Positions 46,580 to 58,555 of a stretch of DNA of 64,000 nucleotides are shown here, piece by piece. A program made the position numbers and the translations under genes. The first letter of the stretch is position 1. Every line of letters starts with the position of its first letter. The stretch is from positions 31,423,342-31,487,341 of the forward strand of contig NC_035172.2 of NCBI RefSeq assembly GCF_001659605.2, written 5' to 3'. The notes beneath the pieces are model-generated. The model was given only the letters and a program-made list of their open reading frames with translations. It was not told the DNA's origin and searched no databases. This DNA comes from Manihot esculenta. Taxonomy: Eukaryota; Streptophyta; Magnoliopsida; Malpighiales; Euphorbiaceae.

Positions 46580-49500
46580 ATGCGAGGAACTCGTCGATCA
46601 GCGAGATTGACTAGAGTCCCACCTGTCAGTGAGGAACCATCTGCTCATCCTCCTGCTTTGCCAAGGGCAAGGACTCATAGGTCAAGCAGAGAGGGAACGT
46701 CACAAGACCCTAGAAGGTCTTCTGATGAAAGCAGAAGAGGAGTAAATAGAGGAGGAAGAGTAGAGGAAGAAAGAGAAGATGTAAGCATGGGTGTAGGAAG
46801 CTCAGAAGAAGGCATGGGGGAGTCACAGGGAGGCGCACAGGCCTCGGGATATGGCTATCCACCCTTTCCACAGGGCTCAGGGTATCCGATGGGAGGTACG
46901 TCGGATTACTCCAGTTTTGCTCCATATCCACCGTATATGCCGTACATGCCTTATCCATCCTTTTATCCACCCTACCCTATGTATCCACCTCCACCTTACC
47001 CAACAAGTTCAGCACAACCAGAACCCAGAGAAGCAGTACCTCCACCACCACCATCTGACCCAGTAGCCCCTGTTGTTGATAGACAGCAACCCAGTTCGTC
47101 AGGGGGAAGCAAAGTGAAGATGACTGACTACTTGAAGTTGGATGCTCCAAAGTTCAACATAGGAGATGATCCCTTCGAGTATCTCAGTGCTGTCAGAATG
47201 ATAGCTAGTGAGCTGGGAGCTGATGACCAAAGGGCCATTGAGATGGCAGGATTCACACTAAAGTGCAAAAAGGCTAGAGAATGGTTTAAGCACTATGTGG
47301 AGTTCAAGATCGCCACCATGTCTTGGGAAGAGTTCGCCAATGAATTTGCAGGGTGGGCTTTTCCTGACAGTGCTAGAGAAATGAAGATGGTGGAATTCGA
47401 ACAATTGAGACAAACAGAGGGGATGAGTGTAGATGAGTATACTGACAAGTTTTTGGACTTGTTCCAGTATGTAGGGCAAGCATATGATACTGAGAAGAAG
47501 AAAGCTAGGAGATATGCCATGAGGTTACACCCTCGGTATTTCTCTTTGATTCAGACAGCTGATAAAGAGAGTTTTCATTCAATTGTTGATGCAGCAAGAA
47601 TGATGGAGGCAAGTGTCAAGTTTCAAGAGACAGCTCAGCGACAGGTGGCACAGTCCTCAGGTTCTAAAGCTCCTGGCGTAGCTTCATCAGAAGAGAAGAG
47701 AGGAGAGAAGGGAAAAGGGAAGAAGAATAGATTCTGGGGCAGAGTGAAATCCAGTTTCGGAATGGGTAGAAGCTCAGGTTCTGGCACGGGCAGTCAAGTA
47801 TGTAAGAAATGTGGAAGACTACACCGAGGAGTTTGTCTGTTGGGGACTTCAGCCTGTTTCCGATGTGGGCAGGAAGGACATATGGCACGGGACTGTCCAC
47901 AGGCGACTTTGGTTGCACCGTCTCAGCAGATGACTTCTGGCAGTGTAGCACAGCCAGCAGCTTCAGCCATACCACAGAGCAGTGGCAGAGGCAGAGGAAG
48001 AGGGGTAGCCTCTTCATCAGGGATGGGTTCCCGGGGTGCAGGTCCGTCAGCCCCAGCACGGATTTTCACCATGACTCAGCAGGAGGCAGACACTTCGAAC
48101 ACTGTGGTGTCAGGTAATCTCATCATTGGGTGTTCAGAGGTGTATGCTTTGATGGACCCCGGTGCTTCTCACTCTTTTATTGCTCCTAGAGCCGTAGAGA
48201 GGTTGGGTTTGATGGTCTCCGAATTAGAGTGTCCTCTTTGGGTTAGTGGACCCAAGTGTGACCCATCGTTGGCAGAGTCAGTCTGTCAGTTCAGTCCAGT
48301 ATGTATAGCGGGTAGATACCTTCCAGCTGACCTTGTGGTTCTAGAGTTGACAGATTTTGATGTCATTCTAGGGATGGACTGGTTATCTACGTATGATGCT
48401 ACCTTGAACTGCAGAGACAAGGTAGTTAGTTTCAGAGACCAGGATGGGTCAGTGTATGTTTTCAGAGGAGATAGGAGGGGGACACCTAAGGGTTTGATTT
48501 CAGCCCTTCAGGCTCGTAGATTGTTGAGGCGAGGTTGTCAGGGGTTCATAGCTCATGTGAGAGAGCTAGATAACCAGGTTAGGGAACCATCCTCAGTACC
48601 AGTTGTTAGAGAATTCCTTGATGTTTTTCCTGAGGAGCTTCCAGGATTACCACCTGATAGGGAAATAGAGTTCGAGATAGAGGTGATGCCTGGTACCAGA
48701 CCGATCTCTATACCTCCCTACAGGATGGCACCAGCAGAACTGAGAGAGTTGAAAGAACAGTTACAGGACTTGGTAGATAAGGGTTTCATCCGCCCGAGTA
48801 CCTCACCCTGGGGTGCTCCAGTACTGTTCGTCAGGAAGAAGGATGGATCTCTTAGACTTTGTATCGACTACAGGCAGTTGAACAAAGTCACTATCAAGAA
48901 CAAGTATCCTCTACCCAGGATTGATGATCTATTCGACCAGCTGGCAGGAGCAGGTTGCTTTTCTAAGATAGATCTGAGATCCGGATATCATCAGCTGAAA
49001 ATCAGGGAAGAGGATGTACCCAAGACCGCTTTCAGGACCAGGTATGGGCATTATGAGTTCCTAGTAATGCCGTTCGGGTTAACTAACGCCCCTGCAGCAT
49101 TCATGGATCTCATGAACAGGGTTTTCAGGGAGTACTTGGATCGCTTTGTGATTGTCTTCATTGATGACATCTTAGTGTACTCCAGAGATGCAGAAGAGCA
49201 TGCCCAGCACCTACGGATAGTTCTCCAGACTTTGAGAGAGCATGGCTTGTATGCCAAGTTCTCTAAGTGCGAGTTCTGGCTGAGGAGCATTTCCTTTTTG
49301 GGTCATGTAGTTTCAGCGGAAGGCATAGCAGTGGACCCTAAAAAGGTAGAGGTAGTAGCCAATTGGCCTACACCCACGACAGTGACAGAGATCAAGAGTT
49401 TTCTGGGTTTGGCAGGCTACTATCGGAGGTTCGTACAGGACTTCTCGAAGATAGCTGCTCCTATGACCAGACTAACCAGGAAGAATCAGAAGTTTATATG

Positions 49501-51499
49501 GTCAGAGGAATGTGATGAGAGTTTTGAGGAGTTAAAGAGACGTTTAACTTCAGCACCGGTGTTAGCTCTGCCAATTAGTGAGGAAGATTTCACAGTGTTC
49601 TGTGATGCATCCCGAGTGGGATTAGGTTGTGTGTTGATGCAGAATGATAGAGTGATAGCTTATGCTTCTAGACAGCTGAAGAAGCACGAGCTAAATTACC
49701 CGACACACGATCTGGAGATGGCAGCTGTTATCTTTGCACTGAAGATGTGGAGGCATTACCTCTATGGGGTAAAGTGTGAGATCTACACGGATCATAAAAG
49801 CCTGCAGCACATCTTAAGTCAGAGAGAGCTCAACTTGAGGCAGAGACGGTGGGTCGAACTGCTCAGTGACTATGATTGTAAAATTCAGTATCATCCGGGT
49901 AAGGCTAATGTTGTAGCTGATGCCTTAAGCCGGAAGTCGCTTGGCAGCTTATCCCACATGTCAGTAGAGAGAAGACCGGTGGTGCAGGACTTCTACAAGC
50001 TTATGGAAGAAGGGCTACAGTTGCAGGTATCTGGTACAGGTGCTTTGATTGCACAGATGAGAGTTACACCAGTGTTTCTGGAGCAAGTGGCTCTGAAACA
50101 GCACGAGGACCCTGACTTAGTAAAGATTGCCAGGACTGTTCAGTCTGGCAACAGTGCCGAGTTCAGATTTGACAGTGAGGGGATTCTTCGTCATGGTAAG
50201 AGGTTATGTGTACCAGATGACCCTAGTTTGAAGGAAGACATTATGAGAGAAGCTCATAATGCGAGGTATAGCGTTCACCCTGGAGCCACCAAGATGTACC
50301 AGGATCTGAGAAGAGTGTATTGGTGGCCAGCAATGAAGAGAGAAGTGGCACAATTTGTGTCAACCTGCGAAACATGTCAAAGGGTGAAGCTAGAGCACCA
50401 GAAGCCGGCTGGATTGCTTAACCCACTGTCGATTCCAGAGTGGAAATGGGAGAATATTGCTATGGATTTTGTAGTGGGGTTACCGGCGACATCCAACAGG
50501 CTAGACTCCATCTGGGTGATAGTGGATAGACTGACGAAATCTGCTCACTTCATTCCAGTTAGGAGTACCTACTCTGTGGATAAGTTAGCGCAGGTGTATG
50601 TAGAAGAGATAGTGAGGCTTCATGGAGTTCCAGTGTCGATCGTATCAGATAGAGGACCTCAGTTCACCTCCAGGTTTTGGCGGAGTCTGCAGAATGAGAT
50701 GGGCACAAGATTGGATTTCAGCACTGCTTTCCATCCACAGACCGATGGTCAGTCAGAGAGGACCATCCAGACCATTGAAGATATGTTGAGAATGTGTGTG
50801 TTAGACTTTGGCGGTTCTTGGAGGCAGCATCTACCTCTAGTGGAGTTTGCCTACAATAACAGCCATCATGCTAGCATAGGGATGGCCCCTTATGAAGCTC
50901 TATATGGAAGGAAGTGCCGAACACCAGTTTGCTGGGAAGAAGTGGGAGAAAAGGCTCTTGCAGGGCCAGAGTTAGTAGAAGTTACCAGCAAGTTAGTGCC
51001 TATCATCAGAGAGAGGATCAGAACAGCTGTCAGCCGACAGAAAAGCTATGCAGACGTCCGTAGGAAGCAGATAGAGTTCCAGGAGGGGGATATGGTATTG
51101 CTAAAGGTGTCTCCGATGAAAGGAGTGGTTCGCTTTGGAAAGAAAGGTAAACTAGCTCCACGGTACATTGGTCCCTTTGAAATCCTGCAGAAGGTCGGGA
51201 ATGTATCGTACAGGCTGGATTTACCTGCATCTATGGAGAGGATTCACCCGGTGTTTCATGTTTCGATGTTGAGGAAATTTGTGTCAGATCCGAGTAAGGT
51301 TCTCAGTGAACCTGATGTAGAGATCCTAGGAGATCTCACTTATGTAGAACAGCCAGTGCGGATCTTAGACACCCAGATCAGGAAGCTGAGAAACAAGGAG
51401 ATACCAATGGTGAAAGTCCTATGGAACCACCACAACCTCGAGGAGTGCACGTGGGAGACACGGGAGTCTATGCTCCAGCAATACCCATATCTGTTTTGA
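46580..51499 (+). CDS. gag-pol: Intact gag-pol polyprotein of element F (1639 residues)
   Basis: One uninterrupted frame encodes all functions of a chromovirus-type Ty3 retrotransposon. Approximate residues: proline/tyrosine-rich Gag N terminus 1-180; Retrotrans_gag 190-310 ([10 protein letters not shown] at 234); zinc knuckles [12 protein letters not shown] (about 410) and [14 protein letters not shown] (about 427); protease with DPGA at about 524, a variant of the usual D-S/T-G; RT 710-900 with FIDD at about 860; RNase H 1000-1130 (FCDASR, TDHKSLQ); integrase zinc domain HHCC 1220-1280; DDE core with D at about 1296 and 1355 and E at about 1392; chromodomain-like tail 1580-1639 ending YLF. 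Gag and Pol share one frame, so the Gag:Pol ratio must be set by processing or RNA choice. The ATG lies nine bases after a 3' splice-like TTTTTCAG (ends 46570). All catalytic motifs look intact. Confidence 0.95.
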   Translation: MRGTRRSARLTRVPPVSEEPSAHPPALPRARTHRSSREGTSQDPRRSSDESRRGVNRGGRVEEEREDVSMGVGSSEEGMGESQGGAQASGYGYPPFPQGSGYPMGGTSDYSSFAPYPPYMPYMPYPSFYPPYPMYPPPPYPTSSAQPEPREAVPPPPPSDPVAPVVDRQQPSSSGGSKVKMTDYLKLDAPKFNIGDDPFEYLSAVRMIASELGADDQRAIEMAGFTLKCKKAREWFKHYVEFKIATMSWEEFANEFAGWAFPDSAREMKMVEFEQLRQTEGMSVDEYTDKFLDLFQYVGQAYDTEKKKARRYAMRLHPRYFSLIQTADKESFHSIVDAARMMEASVKFQETAQRQVAQSSGSKAPGVASSEEKRGEKGKGKKNRFWGRVKSSFGMGRSSGSGTGSQVCKKCGRLHRGVCLLGTSACFRCGQEGHMARDCPQATLVAPSQQMTSGSVAQPAASAIPQSSGRGRGRGVASSSGMGSRGAGPSAPARIFTMTQQEADTSNTVVSGNLIIGCSEVYALMDPGASHSFIAPRAVERLGLMVSELECPLWVSGPKCDPSLAESVCQFSPVCIAGRYLPADLVVLELTDFDVILGMDWLSTYDATLNCRDKVVSFRDQDGSVYVFRGDRRGTPKGLISALQARRLLRRGCQGFIAHVRELDNQVREPSSVPVVREFLDVFPEELPGLPPDREIEFEIEVMPGTRPISIPPYRMAPAELRELKEQLQDLVDKGFIRPSTSPWGAPVLFVRKKDGSLRLCIDYRQLNKVTIKNKYPLPRIDDLFDQLAGAGCFSKIDLRSGYHQLKIREEDVPKTAFRTRYGHYEFLVMPFGLTNAPAAFMDLMNRVFREYLDRFVIVFIDDILVYSRDAEEHAQHLRIVLQTLREHGLYAKFSKCEFWLRSISFLGHVVSAEGIAVDPKKVEVVANWPTPTTVTEIKSFLGLAGYYRRFVQDFSKIAAPMTRLTRKNQKFIWSEECDESFEELKRRLTSAPVLALPISEEDFTVFCDASRVGLGCVLMQNDRVIAYASRQLKKHELNYPTHDLEMAAVIFALKMWRHYLYGVKCEIYTDHKSLQHILSQRELNLRQRRWVELLSDYDCKIQYHPGKANVVADALSRKSLGSLSHMSVERRPVVQDFYKLMEEGLQLQVSGTGALIAQMRVTPVFLEQVALKQHEDPDLVKIARTVQSGNSAEFRFDSEGILRHGKRLCVPDDPSLKEDIMREAHNARYSVHPGATKMYQDLRRVYWWPAMKREVAQFVSTCETCQRVKLEHQKPAGLLNPLSIPEWKWENIAMDFVVGLPATSNRLDSIWVIVDRLTKSAHFIPVRSTYSVDKLAQVYVEEIVRLHGVPVSIVSDRGPQFTSRFWRSLQNEMGTRLDFSTAFHPQTDGQSERTIQTIEDMLRMCVLDFGGSWRQHLPLVEFAYNNSHHASIGMAPYEALYGRKCRTPVCWEEVGEKALAGPELVEVTSKLVPIIRERIRTAVSRQKSYADVRRKQIEFQEGDMVLLKVSPMKGVVRFGKKGKLAPRYIGPFEILQKVGNVSYRLDLPASMERIHPVFHVSMLRKFVSDPSKVLSEPDVEILGDLTYVEQPVRILDTQIRKLRNKEIPMVKVLWNHHNLEECTWETRESMLQQYPYLF

Positions 51500-51548
51500 G
51501 GTTAGTTTTCCCCTTTTCTATGTGTTTTAGTGTTTATATGTGTTTAGG

Positions 51549-51583
51549 AACATTCGGGGACGAATGTTCTTAAGGGGGGGAGA
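51549..51583 (+). promoter_or_regulatory. Element F polypurine tract with adjacent hairpin
   Basis: AACATTCG, GGGA, CGAATGTT (51549-51568) forms a perfect 8-bp stem, followed immediately by CTTAAGGGGGGGAGAA and the LTR at 51585. The same arrangement is in C (55226-55260) and D (24927-24892). Confidence 0.85.
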
Positions 51584-51584
51584 A

Positions 51585-53629
51585 TGTAATACCCGGCTAG
51601 AGTCCGGCATCGGAATTCCTGTCGTCCGGTGGGATCTCGGGTGTCGGAAGTATCTAGAAGGGTACTACATGTGTTTTCTAAGTGGTTTTAATGGTTTAAG
51701 GACTAAGGTTTTGAAAGAAAAGCATTATGGGAGAACTAGCAAGTTCGGCCGCCGAAGGTGACTTTCGGCCGCCGAACCTTGCATGGATTCGGCTTCACGT
51801 TTGGCCGCCGAAGGAGGTCTGGCCAGCCCCCTTTAAATGGTCAAAGGTCGGTGATTTGGATAAGTTTTCCATTTTCTCCACCAGAGGTGAGGCTCTGAGT
51901 CTCCTTGGGAGATTTTCATGTTCTTCCATAACTTTTTCCAAGTTTTAAAGAGTTTATGTTTGTTTTTGAAGGTTTTAAGCAAAAAGAGCTAAGTTTGGAA
52001 GTTTGAAGGTTTGGAAGCTTGAATCTTCATAACTCCACGTTAGGATCGTCTGATCTCTTGTTTGGAAGAGGTAATTGAAGATCCTGACCTTCCTTACTTG
52101 TGTTTTTAAGGTTTTATGAAGTTTGGATGGGTAGTATGCATGTTTAGGTTTAAGGGAGGTTTTGTTGATCTTTGGTGTCACAGCATGTTTAAGTGTTCTT
52201 TGATGTGTTTGTTTGGGGTTTTAGGTGAGTTTTGGACCCCTTTGTGCATATATATGTGTATATGCTAGTTGGGAGTAGTTGATATGCATGTTATAGGAAT
52301 TTTGGGCAAGGTTGCATGAAGCAGAGCAAGGTTCTGCCCTTCGGGCAAAACCAGGTTCGGCCGCCGAAGGAAGGTTCGGCCGCCGAACCCCTTCAGGAGG
52401 CAGTTTCGGCTGCCAAAGCTTGCCCCCGAAAGCTAGGCTTTCGGTTTAGAAAAGGACTTTCGGCCGCCGAAAGAGGAAGTTCGGCCGCCGAAAGTGTGTG
52501 AGTTTCGTCTCTGGACGAGACCTTCGGCCGCCGAAGGTGCCGCCGAACATGCATGAGTTTCGTCTCTGGAGGGGGGTTTCGGCCGCCGAACCAGCCGCCG
52601 AAAGTGCCCTGTCCAGCCGTTTCTTGCATGTGTTTGTGATTGTTTTAGGACCTTTTAGAGGGGTTTTGGGGAGTTTCTTAGAGTCGTGTTTATGATAGTT
52701 TGAGCCCTCATATAGTCCATCTGTGTAGGAACGGACCAGAGGAATCAGAGTGGTCATCAGTGAGCATAGTTCAGAACCTGCAAGGTTAGTTCAGAGTCAG
52801 CAAAGGTGAGTGGAACTATGACTTTTTCACTAATGTTCATGACATGATTCATGCATCATGATGTACTTAGGATGTTTGCATTAGAGATCACGAATATGCT
52901 ACATTTATTTGACTTGTGACATGAAGGAATGGACATTGCACGGATTCGAATAACCCTGTAGTTGTGTGTACTGAAGTCCCGCGAGCCTTCGGGCCGGGCA
53001 TAAGGATGTGTGTACTGAAGTCCCGCGAGCCTTCGGGCCGGGCAAAGTTGCATGATACTGAAGTCCCGCGAGCCTTCGGGCCGGGCAAAGCTTGCATGAT
53101 AGGGTATTCGCTTCCGTCCGTTCCATGCCGTGATTACCTGAGAAATGATGCATTCCATGAGAGCATATTTTATTCTCCACTCACTGGGCTAGTTGAGCTC
53201 ATCCCTCTCCCCTCATCCCAGTATTGCAGGTTTCAGTCATCAGAGTTCAGAGAACAAGGGTAGCAGAGGATAGAAGGATTGAAGGATATGTAATAGCTAG
53301 TGTGGACATGACTTGTTATGAGATAGATTGTACAGTGTATAGATTGTGCTTGACTAGTTTGCTAGTGCCCTAGTGTATGCATGATCATTTTATGAAAATG
53401 TTTTATGAAATGTATGTGATGGAAACCAGGCTTAACATATAATGAGTATCGTATGCACAGGTTAAGCCTGGAAAAGAAAAGAAAGTTTTAAATTTTTACA
53501 GAAAATGTATGATCATGTATGAGTTTTCACAGGTACACAGAGTTCACAGTAGGCTTACTACGGGTCCCGGCGGCCTTAAGCCGATCTGGATCCTAGTGCC
53601 GGTAATGGTTCGGTTTCCGGGCTGTTACA
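51585..53629 (+). repeat. Element F 3' LTR
   Basis: 2045 bp, six differences by eye from the 5' LTR. Ends TTTCCGGGCTGTTACA. Three U5 repeats at about 52966-53090. Confidence 0.95.
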
Positions 53630-53634
53630 CCAGT

Positions 53635-55153
53635 GGTGAAGGAGTTTTACAAGCTCATTGATGAAGGTCTACAGTTGGAGTTGTCTGGTACAGGTGCTTT
53701 AGTGGCCCAGATGAGAGTGACACCTGTGTTTCTGGAGCAAGTGGCTCAGAAACAGCATGAGGACCCAGAGTTAGTGAAGATTGCCAGGACTGTTCAGTCA
53801 GGCAAGGACAGTGAGTTCAGATTTGACAGTAAGGGGATCCTCCGCTATGGGAGTCGATTGTGTGTACCAGATGACATAGGGCTAAAAGGAGACATTATGA
53901 GGGAGGCTCATAATGCAAGATACAGCATTCACCCCGGAGCCACCAAGATGTATCAAGATCTGAAGAAGATTTATTGGTGGCCAGCGATGAAGAAAGAAGC
54001 GGCACAGTTTGTGTCAGCCTGCGAAGTGTGTCAGAGGGTGAAGCTGGAACATCAGAAGCCGGCTGGAATGCTTAACCCGCTACCTATTCCTGAGTGGAAA
54101 TGGGAGAATATAGCTATGGACTTCGTAGTGGGGTTACCGGCAGCGTCCAACAGAGTGGACTCCATATGGGTGATTGTGGACAGACTCACCAAATCTGCTC
54201 ACTTCATTTCTGTCAGGAGTGGCTATTCTGTGGACAAGTTGGCGCAGGTGTATGTGGATGAGATCGTCAGGCTGTATGGGGTTCCTGTTTCTATAGTGTC
54301 CGATCGAGGACCCCAGTTCACCTCCAGGTTTTGGCGGAGTCTGCAGAATGCCATGGGTACTAGATTGGATTTCAGTACTGCCTTCCACCCCCAGACGGAC
54401 GGACAGTCCGAAAGGACCATCCAGACTATCGATGATATGCTTAGAATGTGTGTGCTGGACTTTGGCGGTTCTTGGAGGCAACATCTACCTTTGGTGGAGT
54501 TTGCCTACAATAACAGCCATCATGCTAGCATTGGGATGGCTCCATATGAAGCTTTATATGGGAGGAAGTGCAAGTCACCTGTTTGCTGGGAGAAAGTTGG
54601 AGAAAAAGCCTTGGCAGGGCTTGAGCTGGTAGAGATCACCAGCAGGGTGGTACCTATAATCAGAGAGAGAATCAAGACTGCTGCAAGCAGACAGAAGAGT
54701 TATGCAGACATCCGCAGAAGACAGGTAGAGTTTCAGGAGGGGGATCTGGTATTGCTCAAAGTGTCTCCAATGAAAGGAGTGGTTCACTTTGGGAAGAAAG
54801 GTAAACTAGCCCCACGATACATCGGACCCTTTGAAATCTTGCAGAAGATTGGGAATGTGTCATACAAGCTAGATTTGCCTGCTTCAATGGCAAGAATCCA
54901 TCCGGTTTTCCATGTTTCAATGTTGAGGAAATTTGTGTCAGATCCGGGCAAGGTTCTTAGTGAGCCTGATGTGGAGATCCAAGAGGATCTCACCTATGTT
55001 GAGCAGCCAGTGCGGATCATAGACACCCAGATCAGAAAGCTGAGAAACAAGGAAATCCCGATGGTGAAAGTCCTATGGAACCACCACAATATGGAAGAGT
55101 GCACCTGGGAGACACGGGAGTCCATGCTCCAGCAATACCCTTATCTTTTCTAA
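53635..55153 (+). pseudogene. gag-pol: Element C gag-pol, 3' part (integrase and chromodomain)
   Basis: Continues the frame from 39040 when F and one ccagt copy are left out. It holds the linker ([11 protein letters not shown]), the HHCC zinc domain ([24 protein letters not shown]), the DDE core ([25 protein letters not shown]) and the [14 protein letters not shown] region, and ends in a chromodomain-like [16 protein letters not shown] segment. This half is fully open. The gene as a whole is dead because of the upstream lesions and the split. Confidence 0.92.
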
Positions 55154-55225
55154 GGTTAGTTTCTTATATGTTTCATATGTTTTATGTGTATGTTATGTGT
55201 ATGCCATGCTTTGTGCTAGTTGAGG

Positions 55226-55260
55226 AACATTCGGGGACGAATGTTCTTAAGGGGGGAGAA
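55226..55260 (+). promoter_or_regulatory. Element C polypurine tract with adjacent hairpin
   Basis: AACATTCGGGGACGAATGTT stem-loop (55226-55245), then CTTAAGGGGGGAGAA up to the LTR at 55261. Confidence 0.85.
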
Positions 55261-57485
55261 TGTAATACCCAGCTAGACTCCGGTATCGGAATTCCTACCG
55301 TCCGGTGGAATCTCGGATGTCGGAGACCTCTAGAAGGGTAAAACCATGTTTTCATGAAATGTTTTAATGTTTTGATGATTTTAAGTAAAGAGGAAATGAG
55401 TTTTTTTGAATAAAAACACCCTTGGAGGAAACTCAGGTTCGGCCGCCGAACATGCATGCATTTCAGGTGAGCCTTAGGCCCCCGAAGGCATAAGTGAGGG
55501 AAGCCCAGGTTCGGCCGCCGAACATGGCATGCATGCGGAGGCACGTTCGGCTCCCGAACGTGGCCTGGCCAGCCACTATAAAAGGGTCCCTTAGCCGAAA
55601 ACGGGCGAGTTTTTCTCCCCATTGTCGGCTAAGGTGAGCTCTCCGCCGTTCCTCACCATTCTTGAGTTCTTTCCTTCAAATCTTTCACGATTTTCACAAG
55701 TTTTTGCTTTGTTTTGAAGATTTTCGAGCTTAAAGTAAGTTTTGGAGCTTTGAGGTTCAAGAACTCAAAATCTCCCACCTCCGAGTTTAGGACGTCTCTC
55801 TCTCGATCTTCAAGAGGTAAGAGCCGATCTTAAACTCATTTCATGTTTAAAGTAAGTTTTATGCAAGATCTATGGGGTAGAATGCATGTTTAACTCATAG
55901 TTAGGTTTTTGAGTTAATGTTATGCTTTGAGCAATGTATGTTGGATTTGTTTTGTTGTTGTGTGTTGTAGTTGGGGTTTAAGTTAGTTTGAAGCCCCTAG
56001 GAGCCAATGTATGTATATTTGCATGTTTTGGTTGAGCTAAATGCATGATTAGAAGTTTTGGAGGCAAATGTGCTTAAAGGAGCCAAGTTTCTGCCCTTTG
56101 GCAGAAACCAGGTTCGGCCGCCGAACATGGCTGGGGAGGCAGGCCTTTCGGCTGCCGAAGTTGCCCCCGAAAAGAGACTTTCATCTCTGTCTGGGACTTT
56201 CGGCCGCCGAAGGTGCCGCCGAACCTGCCTGGGTTTCGGCTCTGGAGGGACTTTCGGCCGCCGAACCTGCCGCCGAAAGTGCCCTGTCCAGCCTTCCTTT
56301 GCATGTTTTTGCATGATTGTTTTGAGGTGTTTTAGGGGGTTGTTTGGGGGATGTTTTTAGAGTTATGTTCTAGTTGTTTGGTCCCTCATTTGAGTCCACC
56401 TGTGTAGGTTCGGACCCGAGGAACCGAGGACCCCAGCAGTGATTTTAGCTGCTTCTGAGTCAGTAAAGCTTCAGCCAGAGGTGAGTAGAATAAACCTTTA
56501 TATTTTTTTTAAAGCAAATGAATTATACAGTTGAGCATGTTCATGCATCATGAATGCCATGTGATGAATTAGGTTGTTTTGCATTAGAATTCACGAATAT
56601 GTTGCATTGCATTTATGATGTTGATGTGGATTGGTTATTGAATGATCCTTTAGTCCTCATATGGTATGATGATGCTACGGCATGATATGGTATGGAAGTC
56701 CAGGTTGTACCCATTCTACGTCCCTGGCACTATGTAAGAGAAAGTCCAAGTTGTACCCATTCTACGTCCCTGGCACATTGGTATGTATGATATGTTATGT
56801 TAAGAGAAAGACCGGTTGTACCCAGTCTACGTCCCGGCACTTTGGAATGTAGAGGACTATTGGTGACAATACCATCCGAGATGTGATTTGTTGTGATGTG
56901 TTGCATTACATGATGGCATGAGATTTGAAATGTTGTTTTCTTTAATTCTGCTCATTGGGCTCTAGTAGCTCACCCCTTTTCCCTAATCCCCCAGGATTGC
57001 AGGTACGGGCTAGACAGAGAAGTCAAGAAGAGTAAAGTCTTATGTTTGTAATAGATAGATAGTGGACATGATAAATTGTAAGATGATGTATAACTGAATA
57101 GTTATGTTATGTATAATGATATTGAGGATTAGAAGTTGTGCTTGACCCTATAGATGTTGTAATCCCTTGTTCATACATGATCTTAATGTCTATTGATGTT
57201 TATGTTTAACCAACTCAACTTATGATGTATCGCCCATTGGGGCATTGATGAGATCCCACTGAGGGGTCAAATTTATGATTATGATTATGTTTAGTGCATG
57301 CACAGGTTGAGTTTGGTGTGTGAGGAATGAATGAAAGAAAAGTTTTAATTTTTATGTATGATTGTTGATCATGTATGGGATTAAATAGGTTTACAGGTTA
57401 CATGTCAGGCTTGCTACGGGTCCCGGCGGCCTTAAGCCGATCTGGATCCTAGCGCCGGTAGCGGTCCGATTTTTGGGTCGTTACA
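55261..57485 (+). repeat. Element C 3' LTR
   Basis: 2225 bp, from TGTAATACCCAGC to TTTTTGGGTCGTTACA. Shorter than the 5' LTR (about 2340 bp) mainly because it has one instead of seven copies of the 20-bp palindrome repeat, while it carries a 42-bp palindrome block near 56220-56270 that the 5' LTR lacks. TATA box near 55577. Confidence 0.93.
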
Positions 57486-57490
57486 CTACG

Positions 57491-57557
57491 GGTTCCGGCG
57501 GCCTTAAGCCGACCTGGATCCTAGCGCCGGTAGCGGTCCGATTTCCGGGTCGTTACA
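57491..57557 (+). mobile_element. Solo LTR B, 3' end
   Basis: The final 67 bp of LTR B (ends GGGTCGTTACA), cut off from the main part by element C. It starts right after C's second TSD copy (ctacg, 57486-57490) and is followed by B's own TSD gggat. Confidence 0.9.
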
Positions 57558-58483
57558 GGGATATCAGGAGCAAGCCTGGCTTCTCTTAAACCCCGATTGA
57601 AGCCAGTCGCGAACATGCGGAAGCCTTTTTGCCAAACAGCAGTCTTCATCTTATCAGAGGCTTTATACTCCGCAAGTTGTGACTCACAGGCCTCAGCTAT
57701 AATTGCCTTCAGCTCAAGAGAATCCTTATAATCTTGGAGGTGAGCTTCACAGGCCTGCTCAATCTTCCTTTTTAGCTCATCCGACTCCTGATACTCCGTC
57801 AGACGCCTCTCACACTCCAGCTGGATCTTGTTCTCAGCATGTCTGGTCTCCTCGAATAGGGCTGAACCTTTACATTCTAAAGTCCTTACTTCATGGCTGA
57901 GCTGTTGTTTATGAAGTTTGAACTCCTCCGCCGATGAAGCCAGGTCTCTGATACGTTCAGAGTTCGTGCTCAGCTCCTGCTCGAGGATTTCCACTCTGGC
58001 CAGGGCCCCCTCTTTTTGAATCTTCACCTTATCAAGGTGAGCCTGAATTTCTTTGAAATCAGCCTTCAGGGCCTCATACTGGCGCTGGACTTCGTCCTTT
58101 TGGCTTATAGCCTCGTTCCTCTCACGAAGGGTCTCCACCATGGAGGACAACTGCTTCAAAACTTCCTCACAGCGAACCTCAGTTGCAGGTACCCTCTCGT
58201 CAGATTCCTTCAGGACCCCTCGGGTGTGAGACAACTCTGCCTCCAGGGATTTAGCATGTTCCTGCGCCTCAGAGGCCCTCACATCAGCCCTCTTGAGAGC
58301 CTCCAAGGCTATATGTAGCTCGAGCCGGAGGGATTCAGAGTGCTCTCGAGCAGCTGTGAGATTGCCTCTGGCGTCGCTGGTGGCGGACAAGTTCTCCTCC
58401 AGACGCCCATCCTCAATCCGGCGATTCACAGACTCCCGGAGAGAGTGGTCGCGAGCATCCACCTCCATGAAGAGGCCCGTCAC
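57558..58483 (-). pseudogene. Element A antisense ORF, coiled-coil exon
   Basis: A minus-strand open frame of about 308 codons from a 3' splice site (TACTAG at about 58484-58489, exon starting at 58483) down to the B insertion at 57558. The sequence is almost entirely heptad-like, rich in Glu, Lys, Leu and Ala (LRLELHIALEAL, KSLEAELSHTRG, RVEILEQELS), so a long coiled coil is expected. After B it continues at 18456. Antisense ORFs at this place are known from Retand-type elements; their function is not established. The overlapping plus-strand frames are shadows. Confidence 0.8.
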
Positions 58484-58555
58484 CTAGTACAAAAAAAAAA
58501 CAACCATCAAAAGAAAGAAATAAAGAAAGCCAGAAGGGAAACAGAAAGACGACTT

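Larger units (their letters stand above)
39041..53629 (+). mobile_element. Element F: young chromodomain Ty3 retrotransposon with intact gag-pol
   Basis: TSD ccagt at 39036-39040 and 53630-53634, inserted into the RNase H/integrase junction of C's pol. Parts: 5' LTR 39041-40207 plus 45474-46351 (split by G), primer site 46355-46366, gag-pol 46580-51499, PPT about 51571-51582, 3' LTR 51585-53629. Both LTRs are exactly 2045 bp (5' without G) and I count six differences. All hallmarks of a recently active copy are present. Its only visible damage is the insertion of G in the 5' LTR. Confidence 0.95.
20664..57485 (+). mobile_element. Element C: chromodomain Ty3 retrotransposon, full length but inactivated, hosting D and F
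   Basis: Flanked by TSD ctacg (20659-20663 and 57486-57490), inserted near the end of LTR B. Parts: 5' LTR 20664-22574 plus 34885-35313; primer site 35317-35328; gag-pol 35575-39040 plus 53635-55153; PPT near 55248-55260; 3' LTR 55261-57485. Without D and F it would be about 9.9 kb. The integrase ends in a chromodomain-like segment and the primer site fits initiator Met tRNA, so it is a chromovirus, probably of the Tekay/Del branch given the long LTRs. Four lesions inactivate gag-pol. Confidence 0.92.
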
